From Phycisphaerae bacterium (GTDB taxonomy: Bacteria; Planctomycetota; Phycisphaerae; Phycisphaerales; SM1A02), in NCBI GenBank assembly GCA_002709295.1, contig PAQL01000004.1, positions 77,356-141,355 on the forward strand: a stretch of 64,000 nucleotides of DNA, written 5' to 3'. Made by a program: the position numbers and the translations under genes. The notes under the pieces were generated by a model that saw only the letters and a program-made list of their open reading frames with translations, was not told the origin of the DNA and searched no databases. This document shows, one piece after another, positions 1 through 10,110 of this stretch (positions are counted from its first letter, which is position 1; every line of letters begins with the position of its first letter).

Positions 1-208
1 CGAGAACCAGTTCTGCCCCGCATGGAGGGAGATGCGTCTCTCGGTGCGGCCGGGCATCACCGGACTCTGGCAGGTGGAGCGGACCCGGGCCCCTGGAGAG
101 GATTTTCAGGAGTGGATCAAGTACGACATCGAGTATGTTCGCACGGCTTCCTTCTCGCAGGATCTCCTGATCATCCTGAAGACGGCGTGGAACATCGTGA
201 AGCGCTGA
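1..208 (+). CDS. Bacterial sugar transferase (undecaprenyl-phosphate glycosyl-1-phosphate transferase), 3' end only
   Basis: Only the last 68 residues are in the window; the reading frame enters at base 2 and the gene is cut by the left edge. The segment RPGITGLWQV followed by a YDIEYVR block and a C-terminal ILKTAWNIV helix is the conserved tail of the PF02397 sugar transferase family. These enzymes move a sugar-1-phosphate from a nucleotide sugar to undecaprenyl phosphate at the inner membrane and so start exopolysaccharide or O-antigen repeat units. The downstream rhamnose, flippase and sulfotransferase genes fit that job. The sugar specificity cannot be read from the tail. The next gene begins 48 nt later on the same strand. 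Confidence 0.85.
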   Translation, partial: ENQFCPAWREMRLSVRPGITGLWQVERTRAPGEDFQEWIKYDIEYVRTASFSQDLLIILKTAWNIVKR

Positions 209-256
209 TCAGGCACGCATGAACCTTCGGTACGGCATTCAGGACAGGTCTCTTTC

Positions 257-3200
257 ATGGCTATGACACGTCGCGCTCGTCGTCGAATACTGCTTCTGCT
301 CGTCTTCCTCGTGGGTCTTTCAGGACTCGTGACGGCGGCGTGGTTCCTGCGCAGTTCCCAGAAGGTCTCGGAGGCCAGGTTGATGAGAGTCTCGGGCATG
401 GAGGATGCCGAGGCCGGAAACTGGTCGTCCGCGCTGAGGAAACTGAGCAAGGCGGTCGCGTACGACAAGGAGGACCTCGAAGCCCTGATCGTCCTCGCGG
501 ATGCTCGAAGCAGGGTGCCCGAGGTGAACAACCGGCACTTCGTCACCGCGATGTCGCTGTATTCCCGGGCGAGTGACATCGCCAGGGCGACCGATGCTCC
601 GATGGAGACCCGGATGAGGGCCCTGTCGGGTCGGGGTCGCATGGAGCTCGCGAGTGGTGCGATCGCCAACCTTCGCGACACCGCGATCGAGATCCTGGAG
701 ATCGATCCGGACGACATCGATGCCATCGGCTATCTCTATGAGATCAGCAAGCTGGAGGGGAAGATCCTGCCGAGCGGCGTGGACGGCATCGACGAGGTCG
801 ACCTGATCGTGCGTGGGGATCGTTCGGACGAGTCATGGCTCGATGAGATGAGGCGGGTGGGCGATGATTCCGCGTTGCGATGGTCGCTCGAGATGGTGGC
901 GTCCGATCCCGATGATCTGACGTACCGGGATCAGGTGCTCGTGATCCTTCGCGAGGGTGGAACCACCGACATCCAGAGACTTCGAAGGGCGCAGGTCATC
1001 GAGTCGACCGAGGACCTTGTCGAGCAGTGGTCGAACGACGGCACCATCAGTCCGAACCTCGCCAGCATTCTGGTCGCCACGGAGGCGATGCGGGACCGGA
1101 ACATCGAGGCCGCACGCGAGGCGGTCGCGGAAGCCGATGAGAGAGGGCTCGAAAGGCCGGAACTGATTCTCCGCGCCATCAACGTTCTGGAGGCGACCGG
1201 CAGTGGCGAGGACAAGGAGCTGTCCAACGAACTGCTGGCGCGGGTCCAGAAGGCCGCGATGGAGACTCCCGAGATCGCGATCCAGGTCGCATCCAGGTAC
1301 TGGTATGCGAACCAGGGGAGAAGAGCGCTCGGAATGATCGATGCCGCCGTCGAGGCCGCCGAGGGCGAGGAACGAAGTGATCTCTACATCACGGGGGTGC
1401 TCCTCGCCTCCCTGATCGATTCGCCGGATCTCGTCGAGAGGATCGATCTGGCCAATGATTTCATCGACCGAGGTGATGTGACCCCCGAGAGGAGGGACGG
1501 CCATCGACGGTTCATCGATCTGGCCATGATCAAGAACAAGGACAACATGAAGTCCAACGACGTCGTGGAGGCCTTCACGCTCGCGGCGGGCTTCCCGAAG
1601 AACGTCTTCGTGCAGGTGCTCTTCGGAGACATCCTCGCCAACGCGGGCTTGCAGGTCCTCTCCAACGAGGCATGGAAGAGGGCCTGCCAGCTTTCGGGGT
1701 ATCGCTCGATGCCGGTCGGCCAGCGTCTCGTCCGCGGTCATCTCGACGCACAGGCCGTGGACAAGGCGTTCGAGGAGGCCGCCAATCTGGCCTCCGCGTC
1801 GCCGAACGTCGTGTCGGTCATGCTGCTGTGCGAGACATGGCTGGCACTTGAATCGGTCGGCATCGATCCCAAGGACGTGGTGCCGCAGTTCGATGCACGG
1901 GAAACGCCGCTTGCGATGCTCGAGGGGGTCCGAAGGGTCCTATTGAATGCCGGCGGGGATGATGCCATCATCATTCCGATTCTCGCGCAGGCGGCATTGC
2001 GTGAGGAGCGTCTCGATCTCGTGTCGGAGCTCATGGAGTCGGCATGCGAGAACGGGGACTCCGCCTCGATGCTGCTGCAGCTCCTCGGCATCAGCAATTC
2101 GAACGACGATCTCGACTACGGGTGGAGGCTTCTGGAGCGGACTCGATCCCTGGCGGATCTCGATGTGAGCTCCGAGCGCATGGCAGTCATCGAATCGACG
2201 ATGCTTCGCGCCGACGGTCGTCCCGAGGAGGCGCTGGCTCTGATCGATGCCGTGATCGCGGCGAGGCAGGAGAGCACTCCCGGCGAACTGCTCGGTCTCG
2301 AGCGTCTGGAGAATCTGAGGGCGATGGGGGTCGGGGTCGAGGAGCTGATCGTCGTCCTCGAGTCGCTTCTGGAACTTCCGCTCTCCAACCAGCAGCTCGA
2401 ACGACTGCATGGAATCATCCTCAGGCTGGATGACGACGAAGAGGGGATCGCAAGGATGATCTCCCAGCGCTATGTCGATCGCTCCGTCGAGTTGTTCGGG
2501 CGGGATTCGTATCCGTTCGCACAGGCGGTCTCGCAGCACGTGCTTCGATTCGAGCGAGAAGATCCGGAATCGGTCCTCGATGCGATTCTGGTCGCCGATC
2601 CTCACGTCTCGTCGAGGAAGGCGAGCATCGGTCTCCAGCTCTCGCTGGTGAGTCTTCTCGAAGCCGCATCGCCTCCTCAGACGGGTCGTGCCATCGAGGT
2701 CCTTCGAGACGTGATGACGGAGCGTCCGGGACGTTTCGACGTGTCGGTCCGTCTCGTCGATCTCCTCCAGAAGGACGGCCGATACGAGGAGGCCGGCGAG
2801 CAGATCCAGAGACTCTCCAGAAGGCGGGATGCCGCTCCACCGGAGTTGCAGGCATTGATTCCGAGTCTCATCGTCGGACAGGGCGACGTCGATCTCGTCG
2901 CCTCCTCCCTCTGCGAACATGCCGACAGGACGGGGCGTCCCCTCGACCGGCTTGAATGCGTTCGAGCCCTCTATGCCGCAGGCGACGGGGAGACCGCGGA
3001 CGAGTATCTCGAGCAGCTGCGGGCCGATCCGGATCGTCCGGCGGCGGTGGATCTCGAGGTGGCCGCTCGAATGGCGGCAGGAGGTGATCAGGAGGGTGCG
3101 CTCGCGGTGCTCCTCGGCTCCGACCGGTTCATGAACGAGATCTCCCGGGATCTCGCCGTGGGAGGGATGCTTCTTCAGCTCGGCAGATGGGATGAATTGA

Positions 3201-4936
3201 AGGCCCTCCTTGATCGCTGGGGCGATGCCGATGGGGAAGTGGATTCGAACCGGCTGTCCGACATGGAGATCCTCCGCGCGATGTACCTGATCCGAGGGCC
3301 TGCGAAGGATCCCTCGTCGGCGGGCATGGCACTCGAAACGGCGGTGTCCCTCGCTCCGGAACGAGAAGCGATCCTCGTCCGCAACGCGACCATCCGTCTG
3401 GAGAACAACGTCCTGAGGCCCACGGTTCGAGAGGCGATCGAGCTGCTCAAGCCCGTTGCTCCGGGTCGAGCGAGGGTCATGGAGCTGGCTCTCGAGGCAT
3501 CGCCCGACGGGAAGAGCTTCTCGGGTTCGCCGGAACTGGTCGCGAAGGCCAGGGAGCTCGTGTCCATGTACCCGCGGAGCCGCCCCGCACACACTCTCGC
3601 TCTCGAGATCCTCAACGCCGACTACGCGGAATCGATGGAGGGCAACGACTTCCCGAGGATCACGCGAAGCTACGAGAATCTCGTCGATTTCACCATCGCA
3701 ACCGTCGAGCAGTTCCCCGGTGATCAGGAGATTCCGGTGCTGCTCAGCAACGTCTACATGGGTGGCGGCGAGTTTGAACGGGCACTTGAAGCCGCCCGGG
3801 AGGGGCGGCGACGAGCCGGGAGGGGGGAGAAGTTCGAGAACGTCCTTCCGGTGATCATGATCGAGGCCCGCATGGGTCGCTACGGGGATGCGGTCCGGAA
3901 CATCACTCCGTATCGAGAGGAGATCGAGACCGCGGTCCGAAATCTCGGCCCGCCTCCCGGGAACCTGCCTCCGCTCGAACAGATGTCCCCCGAGATGAGG
4001 CGGATGGTGTCGGATCGCAGGACGAAGCTGCAGCGATGGTCTCTTCTGATCAACTGCCTGCTCGGCAACGGAGAGGTCGACGAGGCCTGGAACGTCTTCA
4101 GTGGCCGACCGTCCATGGATCCGGGAGCCAGCCGCGCGTTTCTCTCGGGGATCGAGACGGCCCCCCCTGAAGCCGCGGTTCAGGCGGGATTGAGGATGCG
4201 GGAGGTCATACCGCCCGGACCGCCGAGGCTGCGATTGATCGGGGCCCTGCTTGCCGCTCATCGCGAATCCCCGACTCGATCACTCAGGGCCCTCATCGAG
4301 GAGGAGATCGATCTTCTGGTCGAAGCCACTCCGGGACCCGCGGCATCGATGCAGGCGGAACTGCTTCGCGTCGGTCTCGAGGACACGAACGACAGCATCG
4401 GAGCCGCCGACGGATTCCTCGCGATTCTCGACGGTCTGCCTCCGGGCACCATCCGCGATGCGAAGCGGCGACTCGATCTGGAAGGCGATCGACGGAGATC
4501 GATCGATGCGATCTACAACGCCATCGTCATGACCATGAACAACGCGGCCGCCATGGGGGCGAAGGCGTTCGAGAATGGTCAGGTCGCTCCGGTCCGGTCC
4601 GGCGATCTGATCGACCGGCTGAATCGAATCGCGGACGATCTCGGTCAGCTGCAACCCGGGCTTCCCGAGATTCTGGACACCCGGGCCATGGTCGCGATCG
4701 CGTCCGGAGACGGTCCGAAGGCCCTCGCTCTCGCCGAGGGCGCGGTCAGAGAGCAGCCCCTGCGTTCGAGTTTCCGATTCACGATGGCCAGAGCCCTCCT
4801 GCTCGAGGGGCGGGCGGCCGAGGCCCGGTCGGAGGTCATGCAGGCGATGCGGCTCCTGCGGCGGGAAGGCGGGTCCGAATCCGGGGAGATGGCCGACATG
4901 CAGGCGTTTCTGGCGGAGACCAGGAACGCGGCCTGA
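257..4936 (+). CDS. Giant membrane-anchored TPR-repeat protein (1559 aa)
   Basis: The protein starts with a basic stretch and one hydrophobic segment (about residues 10-30, LLLLVFLVGLSGL...), then stays soluble to the end. It should therefore be anchored in the inner membrane with a very long periplasmic part. That part is built of degenerate TPR-like helical pairs, for example GNWSSALRKLSKAV near residue 55 and a final clear set near the C terminus (ALALAEGAVREQPLRSSFRF). There is no catalytic motif. An AGGACAGG block 8 nt upstream supports the chosen ATG. Large TPR proteins are common partners of exosortase and exopolysaccharide loci, where they act as scaffolds; that role here is inference from context. 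A second protein of this design lies at 39170-44335. Confidence 0.75.
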   Translation: MAMTRRARRRILLLLVFLVGLSGLVTAAWFLRSSQKVSEARLMRVSGMEDAEAGNWSSALRKLSKAVAYDKEDLEALIVLADARSRVPEVNNRHFVTAMSLYSRASDIARATDAPMETRMRALSGRGRMELASGAIANLRDTAIEILEIDPDDIDAIGYLYEISKLEGKILPSGVDGIDEVDLIVRGDRSDESWLDEMRRVGDDSALRWSLEMVASDPDDLTYRDQVLVILREGGTTDIQRLRRAQVIESTEDLVEQWSNDGTISPNLASILVATEAMRDRNIEAAREAVAEADERGLERPELILRAINVLEATGSGEDKELSNELLARVQKAAMETPEIAIQVASRYWYANQGRRALGMIDAAVEAAEGEERSDLYITGVLLASLIDSPDLVERIDLANDFIDRGDVTPERRDGHRRFIDLAMIKNKDNMKSNDVVEAFTLAAGFPKNVFVQVLFGDILANAGLQVLSNEAWKRACQLSGYRSMPVGQRLVRGHLDAQAVDKAFEEAANLASASPNVVSVMLLCETWLALESVGIDPKDVVPQFDARETPLAMLEGVRRVLLNAGGDDAIIIPILAQAALREERLDLVSELMESACENGDSASMLLQLLGISNSNDDLDYGWRLLERTRSLADLDVSSERMAVIESTMLRADGRPEEALALIDAVIAARQESTPGELLGLERLENLRAMGVGVEELIVVLESLLELPLSNQQLERLHGIILRLDDDEEGIARMISQRYVDRSVELFGRDSYPFAQAVSQHVLRFEREDPESVLDAILVADPHVSSRKASIGLQLSLVSLLEAASPPQTGRAIEVLRDVMTERPGRFDVSVRLVDLLQKDGRYEEAGEQIQRLSRRRDAAPPELQALIPSLIVGQGDVDLVASSLCEHADRTGRPLDRLECVRALYAAGDGETADEYLEQLRADPDRPAAVDLEVAARMAAGGDQEGALAVLLGSDRFMNEISRDLAVGGMLLQLGRWDELKALLDRWGDADGEVDSNRLSDMEILRAMYLIRGPAKDPSSAGMALETAVSLAPEREAILVRNATIRLENNVLRPTVREAIELLKPVAPGRARVMELALEASPDGKSFSGSPELVAKARELVSMYPRSRPAHTLALEILNADYAESMEGNDFPRITRSYENLVDFTIATVEQFPGDQEIPVLLSNVYMGGGEFERALEAAREGRRRAGRGEKFENVLPVIMIEARMGRYGDAVRNITPYREEIETAVRNLGPPPGNLPPLEQMSPEMRRMVSDRRTKLQRWSLLINCLLGNGEVDEAWNVFSGRPSMDPGASRAFLSGIETAPPEAAVQAGLRMREVIPPGPPRLRLIGALLAAHRESPTRSLRALIEEEIDLLVEATPGPAASMQAELLRVGLEDTNDSIGAADGFLAILDGLPPGTIRDAKRRLDLEGDRRRSIDAIYNAIVMTMNNAAAMGAKAFENGQVAPVRSGDLIDRLNRIADDLGQLQPGLPEILDTRAMVAIASGDGPKALALAEGAVREQPLRSSFRFTMARALLLEGRAAEARSEVMQAMRLLRREGGSESGEMADMQAFLAETRNAA

Positions 4937-5008
4937 CCCTGGAGATCCCGAGTCGATCACACGAATCACGGCATCCGTCGGATGCACGAAGGAATTCGAA
5001 GAGAGCAC

Positions 5009-5887
5009 ATGATGGACCGAAGAGGAATCATTCTTGCCGGGGGTTCAGGCACTCGCCTGTACCCCATCACTCGTGGCGTGAGCAAACAGCTGCTCCCGAT
5101 CTACGACAAGCCGATGATCTATCACCCGCTTTCGGTTCTGATGCTCGCGGGCATCCGGGAGATCATGGTCATCACCACTCCCCATGAACAGGCGATGTTC
5201 CAGTCCCTGCTCGGGGATGGAGGCCAGTGGGGGATCCGGATCGAATGGGCGGTCCAGCCATCTCCGGACGGGCTGGCCCAGGCCTTCATCATCGGGGAGG
5301 ACTTCGTTCGTGACCGTCCCAGCACCCTCATCCTCGGTGACAACATCTTCTACGGCGCGGATCTCAGAAGCCGGCTCGCCCAGATCGGCGCCCGGGAGTC
5401 CGGTTCCACGGTGTTCGCATATCGAGTGCACGATCCGGAGCGCTACGGGGTGGTCGAATTCGACGACGAGATGAAGGCTCTCAGCATCGAGGAGAAGCCG
5501 TCGTCTCCGAAGTCCAACTACGCGGTCACGGGTCTCTACTTCTACGACGAGCAGGTGGTCGACATCGCGAGGGCGGTGAAACCCTCGGATCGAGGAGAGC
5601 TTGAGATCACGTCGGTGAATCAGGCCTATCTGGAGCAGGGAAGTCTCGACGTGGAAAGACTCGGGCGCGGTTCCGCATGGCTCGACACCGGCACGTTCGA
5701 GAGCCTGCTGCAGGCGAGCCAGTTCGTGCAGACGATCGAGAACCGCCAGGGTCTCAAGATCGCATGTCCGGAGGAGATCGCCTGGTCCAACGGATGGATC
5801 AGCGACGAGGAACTGGATCGTCTGGCCGAAGGCATGGCGAAGAACCAGTACGGCCGGTACCTGAAGAACCTCCTCGTCAGAGACTGA
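5009..5887 (+). CDS. rmlA: Glucose-1-phosphate thymidylyltransferase RmlA
   Basis: First step of dTDP-L-rhamnose synthesis: glucose-1-phosphate + dTTP gives dTDP-glucose. The nucleotide-binding loop [11 protein letters not shown] (residues 11-21) and the [18 protein letters not shown] block are diagnostic, as is GDNIFYG further on. Length of 292 aa is normal for the family. An in-frame ATG exists at 4982, but the ATG at 5009 (or 5012) sits 3-6 nt after GAAGAGAG and matches family length better. It is followed by rmlC after 49 nt. The four rhamnose genes are all present between here and 11208, though split by a sulfotransferase and a flippase. Confidence 0.95.
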   Translation: MMDRRGIILAGGSGTRLYPITRGVSKQLLPIYDKPMIYHPLSVLMLAGIREIMVITTPHEQAMFQSLLGDGGQWGIRIEWAVQPSPDGLAQAFIIGEDFVRDRPSTLILGDNIFYGADLRSRLAQIGARESGSTVFAYRVHDPERYGVVEFDDEMKALSIEEKPSSPKSNYAVTGLYFYDEQVVDIARAVKPSDRGELEITSVNQAYLEQGSLDVERLGRGSAWLDTGTFESLLQASQFVQTIENRQGLKIACPEEIAWSNGWISDEELDRLAEGMAKNQYGRYLKNLLVRD

Positions 5888-5936
5888 CCGAAGCCGGGCC
5901 ACCCGATGCCGGATTTCCACCGAACGCGAGACCTCG

Positions 5937-6488
5937 ATGAAGATCCTCGACCTCGACATACCTGACGTCAAGTTGATCGAGCCGAAGGTCTTCGGTGATG
6001 AACGCGGCTTCTTTCTCGAGACGTGGTCGAGGCGGGACTTCCTCGAGCAGGGCATGGACATCGACTTCGTCCAGGACAACTGGAGCAGGTCGACTCGCGG
6101 GGTCCTCCGGGGTCTTCACTACCAGCTTCGTCATCCTCAGGGCAAGCTGGTGCGGTGCGTCTCCGGTGCGGTTTTCGATGTCGCGGTCGACCTGCGACGA
6201 TCGAGTCCCCATTTCGGTCGTTGGGTGGGGGAGGTGCTCAGTGAGGAGAACAAGCGTGCCCTGTGGGTCCCGCCGGGCTTTGCGCACGGATTCCTCACGT
6301 TGTCGGACACCGCGGACTTTCAATACAAGTGTTCGGACATCTACTTCCCGGAGGCGGAGCGGACCCTCGCATGGGACGACCCGACGGTCGGGGTCGAGTG
6401 GCCGATCGAAGGTGCCGAAGGACCCATCCTCAGCGACAAGGACACGTTGGGAGCGCTGCCTCTGAACGAGGCGGATGTCTTCGAATGA
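5937..6488 (+). CDS. rmlC: dTDP-4-dehydrorhamnose 3,5-epimerase RmlC
   Basis: Third step of dTDP-L-rhamnose synthesis, epimerising C3 and C5 of the 4-keto sugar. The cupin-fold protein of 183 aa has normal length. The family motif RGLHYQ carries the catalytic His at residue 61, and the tyrosine-containing YKCSDIYFPEAER segment (residues 130-142) lines the other side of the active site. WVPPGFAHGF (110-119) is also conserved. The stop codon overlaps the next start (ATGA at 6485-6488), so translation of the downstream sulfotransferase is probably coupled to it. Confidence 0.95.
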   Translation: MKILDLDIPDVKLIEPKVFGDERGFFLETWSRRDFLEQGMDIDFVQDNWSRSTRGVLRGLHYQLRHPQGKLVRCVSGAVFDVAVDLRRSSPHFGRWVGEVLSEENKRALWVPPGFAHGFLTLSDTADFQYKCSDIYFPEAERTLAWDDPTVGVEWPIEGAEGPILSDKDTLGALPLNEADVFE

Positions 6489-7435
6489 GGATCCTCGTCA
6501 CGGGTTTCCCGCGTTCTGGAACCACGTTCGTGGGGCGGGCCATCGCATCCACCCCGGGGGTCCACTACGTCCACGAGCCCTTCAATGAGGAATGGCCCGC
6601 GGTCGGCACCAGCTTTCGCGTCCATCCCTTCTGGCGACCCGACGAGGATTGCGAGAAGGACATGGGCCATCTTGACCGGCTTGACTCGGTCTTCGGGTTC
6701 CGTCCATCGGTTCCGACCTTCTCGAGGGGCGACTGGTCGAGGCCCAGATTCGCCCTGAAACGGGCCGTGAGATCCATGGTCCCCCCTCTCGGCCCCCTCT
6801 ACAAGAAGCATCTCGTCTTCAAGGATCCCCTCGCCATCTGTGCGGCCGACATCCTCGCGAAGCGGTATCGGATGAGGACGATCGTGATGTTCCGCGACCC
6901 TCTGGGCGTCGTGGCCAGCATTCGTCGCTACGGATGGAGGATCAATCCGGACCACATCACGCATCAGCCGCAGCTGCGTCGTGAAGTCGGTGAGGACATG
7001 GTGGACACCATGGAAGCGATCGCCGCCGGCGACTCCGAGACCAGAGAGGCCGAACTCATCGCCCAGACGTGGCTCATCTCCAGCAAGCTTCTGGAGAACA
7101 GGCTCTCTCCGGGAAATGACGTCATCTACATTCGTCACGCGGACCTGATCCGTGATCCGGATCATGTCATTGAGAAGGTCGTGGACTGGCTGGCGTTGGA
7201 TGAGGGTCATCGAGCGAGAAAGAGGTTTCTCGACCGGCATTGTCGGGGGACATCCACGAGCGCCCTGGGATCCATCAGGCGACCGACCGATCTGAATCGC
7301 ATGGGGTCGAGCGACTTCGGTTGCTACAGCGACGATCTGAACGACAGGGAGATCGAATCCGTTCGTTCGATCACGTCTTCGGCGTTCAGGGCCATGACCG
7401 ATCGGATCGAAACCCTCTCCGAACCGGGGCTCTGA
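6485..7435 (+). CDS. Sulfotransferase family protein (PAPS-dependent), in rhamnose operon
   Basis: Predicted to move a sulfuryl group from PAPS to a carbohydrate or carrier-linked glycan. The N terminus MRILVTGFPRSGTTFVGRAI contains the 5'-phosphosulfate loop PRSGTTF (residues 9-15), and VMFRDPLGVVASIRRYG near residue 135 is the 3'-phosphate-binding segment. Length 316 aa fits the Sulfotransfer_1/3 families. The ATG at 6485 overlaps the rmlC stop. An upstream extension is possible in frame but would run inside rmlC and lacks homology features. Two further, unrelated-looking sulfotransferases lie at 11209 and 12048, which suggests that the glycan made here is multiply sulfated. The acceptor is unknown. 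Confidence 0.85.
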   Translation: MRILVTGFPRSGTTFVGRAIASTPGVHYVHEPFNEEWPAVGTSFRVHPFWRPDEDCEKDMGHLDRLDSVFGFRPSVPTFSRGDWSRPRFALKRAVRSMVPPLGPLYKKHLVFKDPLAICAADILAKRYRMRTIVMFRDPLGVVASIRRYGWRINPDHITHQPQLRREVGEDMVDTMEAIAAGDSETREAELIAQTWLISSKLLENRLSPGNDVIYIRHADLIRDPDHVIEKVVDWLALDEGHRARKRFLDRHCRGTSTSALGSIRRPTDLNRMGSSDFGCYSDDLNDREIESVRSITSSAFRAMTDRIETLSEPGL

Positions 7436-7589
7436 AGTCCCCGGACACTGGACCGGGGGCCGTCCATCTCCGATGGGACCGGCTCCGGACCACCTCTGCT
7501 CATGAACCGAACCGTGAGGCACGCGGCCGAGCGCCGCACAAGTTCTTCTTGACCGGAAGATTCACAATCCAATCGCCACGGGGAGTTCG

Positions 7590-9119
7590 ATGAACTTCTG
7601 GTCCGGCATCCGCGCTTCCTTCTCGAGATGTTTCGAGTCCCGGAATCCCTATGAGATCGGTGCGCCGGACACGGACGGACGACGGTCTTACGAACAGGGG
7701 CCCTTCATACTTGCCTGCACGTTCGCGAGGATGATCGGTTATCTGATCGCGACCTATGTCACGACGCTTCTTCTGGCTCCCGAGGAATTCGGCCGACTGC
7801 TGCTGATCGGAGTCCCGGTCGCTCTGGTCAACCTGTTCGGTGATTTCGGCCTTTCCGACGGCCTGGTCCGTCTCAAGGAGATCAGACGTGGCACGATCTC
7901 GCTCTTCTTCTTCATAAATCTCGGTTGCGCCGTTCTGGGCGGTGTCATCCTCATAGCCACCATCCCGTTCTTCGAATGGTGGAACAACGGTGCCAGGCTC
8001 GATGATCTCGCGTGGGCGTTCGCAGGCATGCTTGTCATGCAAGCAATGGTGATGCAGTACCGGGGGATGCTTCGCAGACAGATGAGACTGGACCAGATCA
8101 GCGGATTCGAGGTGGCTGCGGCCTACGTCGGGAACGGGTCGATGATCATCCTGGCCTTTCAGGGCTGGGGAGCCCTCGCCATACCACTGGGAAGGATCGC
8201 CGCACTGATCCTCGAACTCTGCCTCGTCCTGTATGCGACGAGGTGGTTGCCCGGCCGCATGGAGTCCTGGCGCAGGAATCTCCATGTGCTGCAGTTCGGC
8301 GGCAATCTCGCCCTGGCCGGAGTCTTCAGATTCGGTGGTGCGGCCATCGCCGCCTTCGTCCTCGGACGACACTTCCCCCCGGAGATGCTCGGCTATCTGG
8401 AGCGGGCGACGAGTCTGACCCGGACCGTCGCGGAAAGGTTCGCCCCCCTCGTCAAGCGGCTCACGTTCTCGACTCTTGCTCGAGCCCGCCATCTGACGGG
8501 CGACGTCTACGCGATCAAGTCGGAATGGGCACTCGCATTCTCGGTCAGGATCTGGATCTGGCCACTCGCGGTCGGATCCGCCTCCCTTGCCGCCATCATT
8601 CCGATCGCACTTGGTCCGACCTGGACCGACCTGGCCCCGATGCTGCTTGCCATGGGTCTCTCCCTCGTGCTCTGGCTGCCGGAGATGGTCGGTCGGTCGG
8701 TGATACTCGCGCATGGATCATCGAATGTGATCCGCAGGAACAACATGCTGGGATTCATCGGTCAGGTCCTCGTGATACCCGTCGCCTTCGTCTGGGGACT
8801 CGTCCCGTACCTCGTCATGTTCGCGATCGTCCTGATCGTCAAATCCATGATCTTCCTCCACCAGGTGGCGAGGATCTCCGAAATCGACTTCAAGGGGAAG
8901 CAGTGCTTCTTGCAGACGGTGCTCGCCGTGAGTGTGGCAACCATGATCGGTTGGCAGTTCACCCTTCTTGGCGGATTGATCATGCCCATCATCGTCGGAT
9001 CCGGCGTGGTCGTGCTCGTCGTCGCCATCCTGCTGCGGACTCGGAAGTCGATGCAGGAGATCTGGTTTTCGGATTCCAGCGTCGATGCTGGACCGAATCC
9101 CGAGGTCCGGCAGGCATGA
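7590..9119 (+). CDS. Oligosaccharide flippase / polysaccharide biosynthesis membrane protein (Wzx-like)
   Basis: A 509-aa polytopic protein with roughly a dozen hydrophobic segments (for example LIATYVTTLLLAPEEFGRLL, and ISLFFFINLGCAVLGGVI). It has the early 'EEFGRLLLIGVPVALVNLFGDFGLSDGLVRL' pattern, shown here in part, that is typical of the MOP/PST polysaccharide transporter superfamily. It should move undecaprenyl-linked repeat units across the inner membrane. The start is supported by GGGGAG 6 nt upstream. A 154-nt gap separates it from the sulfotransferase before it, and no promoter is obvious there. It sits among rhamnose genes, which fits a Wzx role. The polymerase Wzy that usually accompanies it was not found in this window. 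Confidence 0.85.
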   Translation: MNFWSGIRASFSRCFESRNPYEIGAPDTDGRRSYEQGPFILACTFARMIGYLIATYVTTLLLAPEEFGRLLLIGVPVALVNLFGDFGLSDGLVRLKEIRRGTISLFFFINLGCAVLGGVILIATIPFFEWWNNGARLDDLAWAFAGMLVMQAMVMQYRGMLRRQMRLDQISGFEVAAAYVGNGSMIILAFQGWGALAIPLGRIAALILELCLVLYATRWLPGRMESWRRNLHVLQFGGNLALAGVFRFGGAAIAAFVLGRHFPPEMLGYLERATSLTRTVAERFAPLVKRLTFSTLARARHLTGDVYAIKSEWALAFSVRIWIWPLAVGSASLAAIIPIALGPTWTDLAPMLLAMGLSLVLWLPEMVGRSVILAHGSSNVIRRNNMLGFIGQVLVIPVAFVWGLVPYLVMFAIVLIVKSMIFLHQVARISEIDFKGKQCFLQTVLAVSVATMIGWQFTLLGGLIMPIIVGSGVVVLVVAILLRTRKSMQEIWFSDSSVDAGPNPEVRQA

Positions 9120-9203
9120 CTCCGGAGGTCGGAAGGATCGAATGCCGCATGCAGGGCGGACCGTGGCGAGTGATCTCGTCGAGTCGTGGAGATCGGCACC
9201 TCG

Positions 9204-10085
9204 ATGTCTGATTCCGAACCGAAATTCCTGGTGACCGGGGGAGGAGGTCAGTTGGCCACCTCCCTCGATCAACGCATCGAGAACGGAGTGGTGCTGCCTG
9301 CCTCCCGGCTGGACATCACGGATCGGGACGCCGTCTTTCGAGCCATCAGGGAACACCGTCCGGAAGTGGTCGTCAACGCCGCCGCGTACACCCAGGTCGA
9401 CCGTGCGGAAAGCGAGCCCGTACTGGCCCACGCGGTGAATGTGACAGGTGTGGAACATCTGGCGACCGCGTGCAGGGAGGTCGGCGCCAGATTCGTCCAG
9501 ATCTCGACCGACTTCGTCTTCTCCGGCGATGAGACCACGCCCCGGCGTCCGGAGGATCCCACCGGGCCCGCATCGGTGTACGGGCGGACCAAGCTCTCCG
9601 GGGAGGAGATCTCGATCGACATCCTCGGTGACCGTGCCCTGGTCGTTCGGACCGCATGGCTGTACGCGGCGGGGCATGCGAACTTCGTCGCCACGATGAT
9701 TCGTCTGATGAGCGAACGAGACGAGATATCCGTGGTGTGCGATCAGACCGGCTCGCCGACCTGGATCGAGACGCTGTCGGGAGGTCTGCTCGATCTCGTG
9801 CAGGGTGGTGCCGGAGGGATCTACCACCTCACGGATTCGGGAGAGGCCAGCTGGTATGAATTCGCACTGGCCATCGAGGAGATGGGCCGGGATGCGGGGA
9901 TCCTCGAGAAGCCCTGCCGGGTGAATCCGATCCCGACCGCCGATTATCCGACCCCGGCCACGAGGCCTTCATATTCGGTGCTCGACAAGTCGAAGACCAC
10001 CGAGAAGCTGGGAATGTCCACGCCACACTGGCGCACCAGTCTGGCTCGCTGTCTGAACGAGTGGCAGGCGAACGAGAACCCATGA
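9204..10085 (+). CDS. rmlD: dTDP-4-dehydrorhamnose reductase RmlD
   Basis: Last step of dTDP-L-rhamnose synthesis, an NAD(P)H-dependent reduction of the 4-keto group. The Rossmann loop TGGGGQLATSL near the N terminus, STDFVFSG, and the catalytic YGRTK (YxxxK) mark a short-chain reductase of the RmlD family. Length is 293 aa from the ATG at 9204. A GTG at 9186 is in frame and would add six residues. It overlaps the only GGAG upstream, so the ATG is preferred although the spacing from GGAG is long. rmlB follows after 25 nt. Confidence 0.92.
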   Translation: MSDSEPKFLVTGGGGQLATSLDQRIENGVVLPASRLDITDRDAVFRAIREHRPEVVVNAAAYTQVDRAESEPVLAHAVNVTGVEHLATACREVGARFVQISTDFVFSGDETTPRRPEDPTGPASVYGRTKLSGEEISIDILGDRALVVRTAWLYAAGHANFVATMIRLMSERDEISVVCDQTGSPTWIETLSGGLLDLVQGGAGGIYHLTDSGEASWYEFALAIEEMGRDAGILEKPCRVNPIPTADYPTPATRPSYSVLDKSKTTEKLGMSTPHWRTSLARCLNEWQANENP

Positions 10086-10110
10086 GCACCAAGAAGCGGA
10101 GAGTCCAAGA

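Noticed and set aside
1940..4261. A 773-codon open frame on the minus strand inside the first TPR gene
   Set aside because: It is a GC-rich shadow of the plus-strand gene: Arg/His/Pro-rich composition, no domain, no ribosome site.
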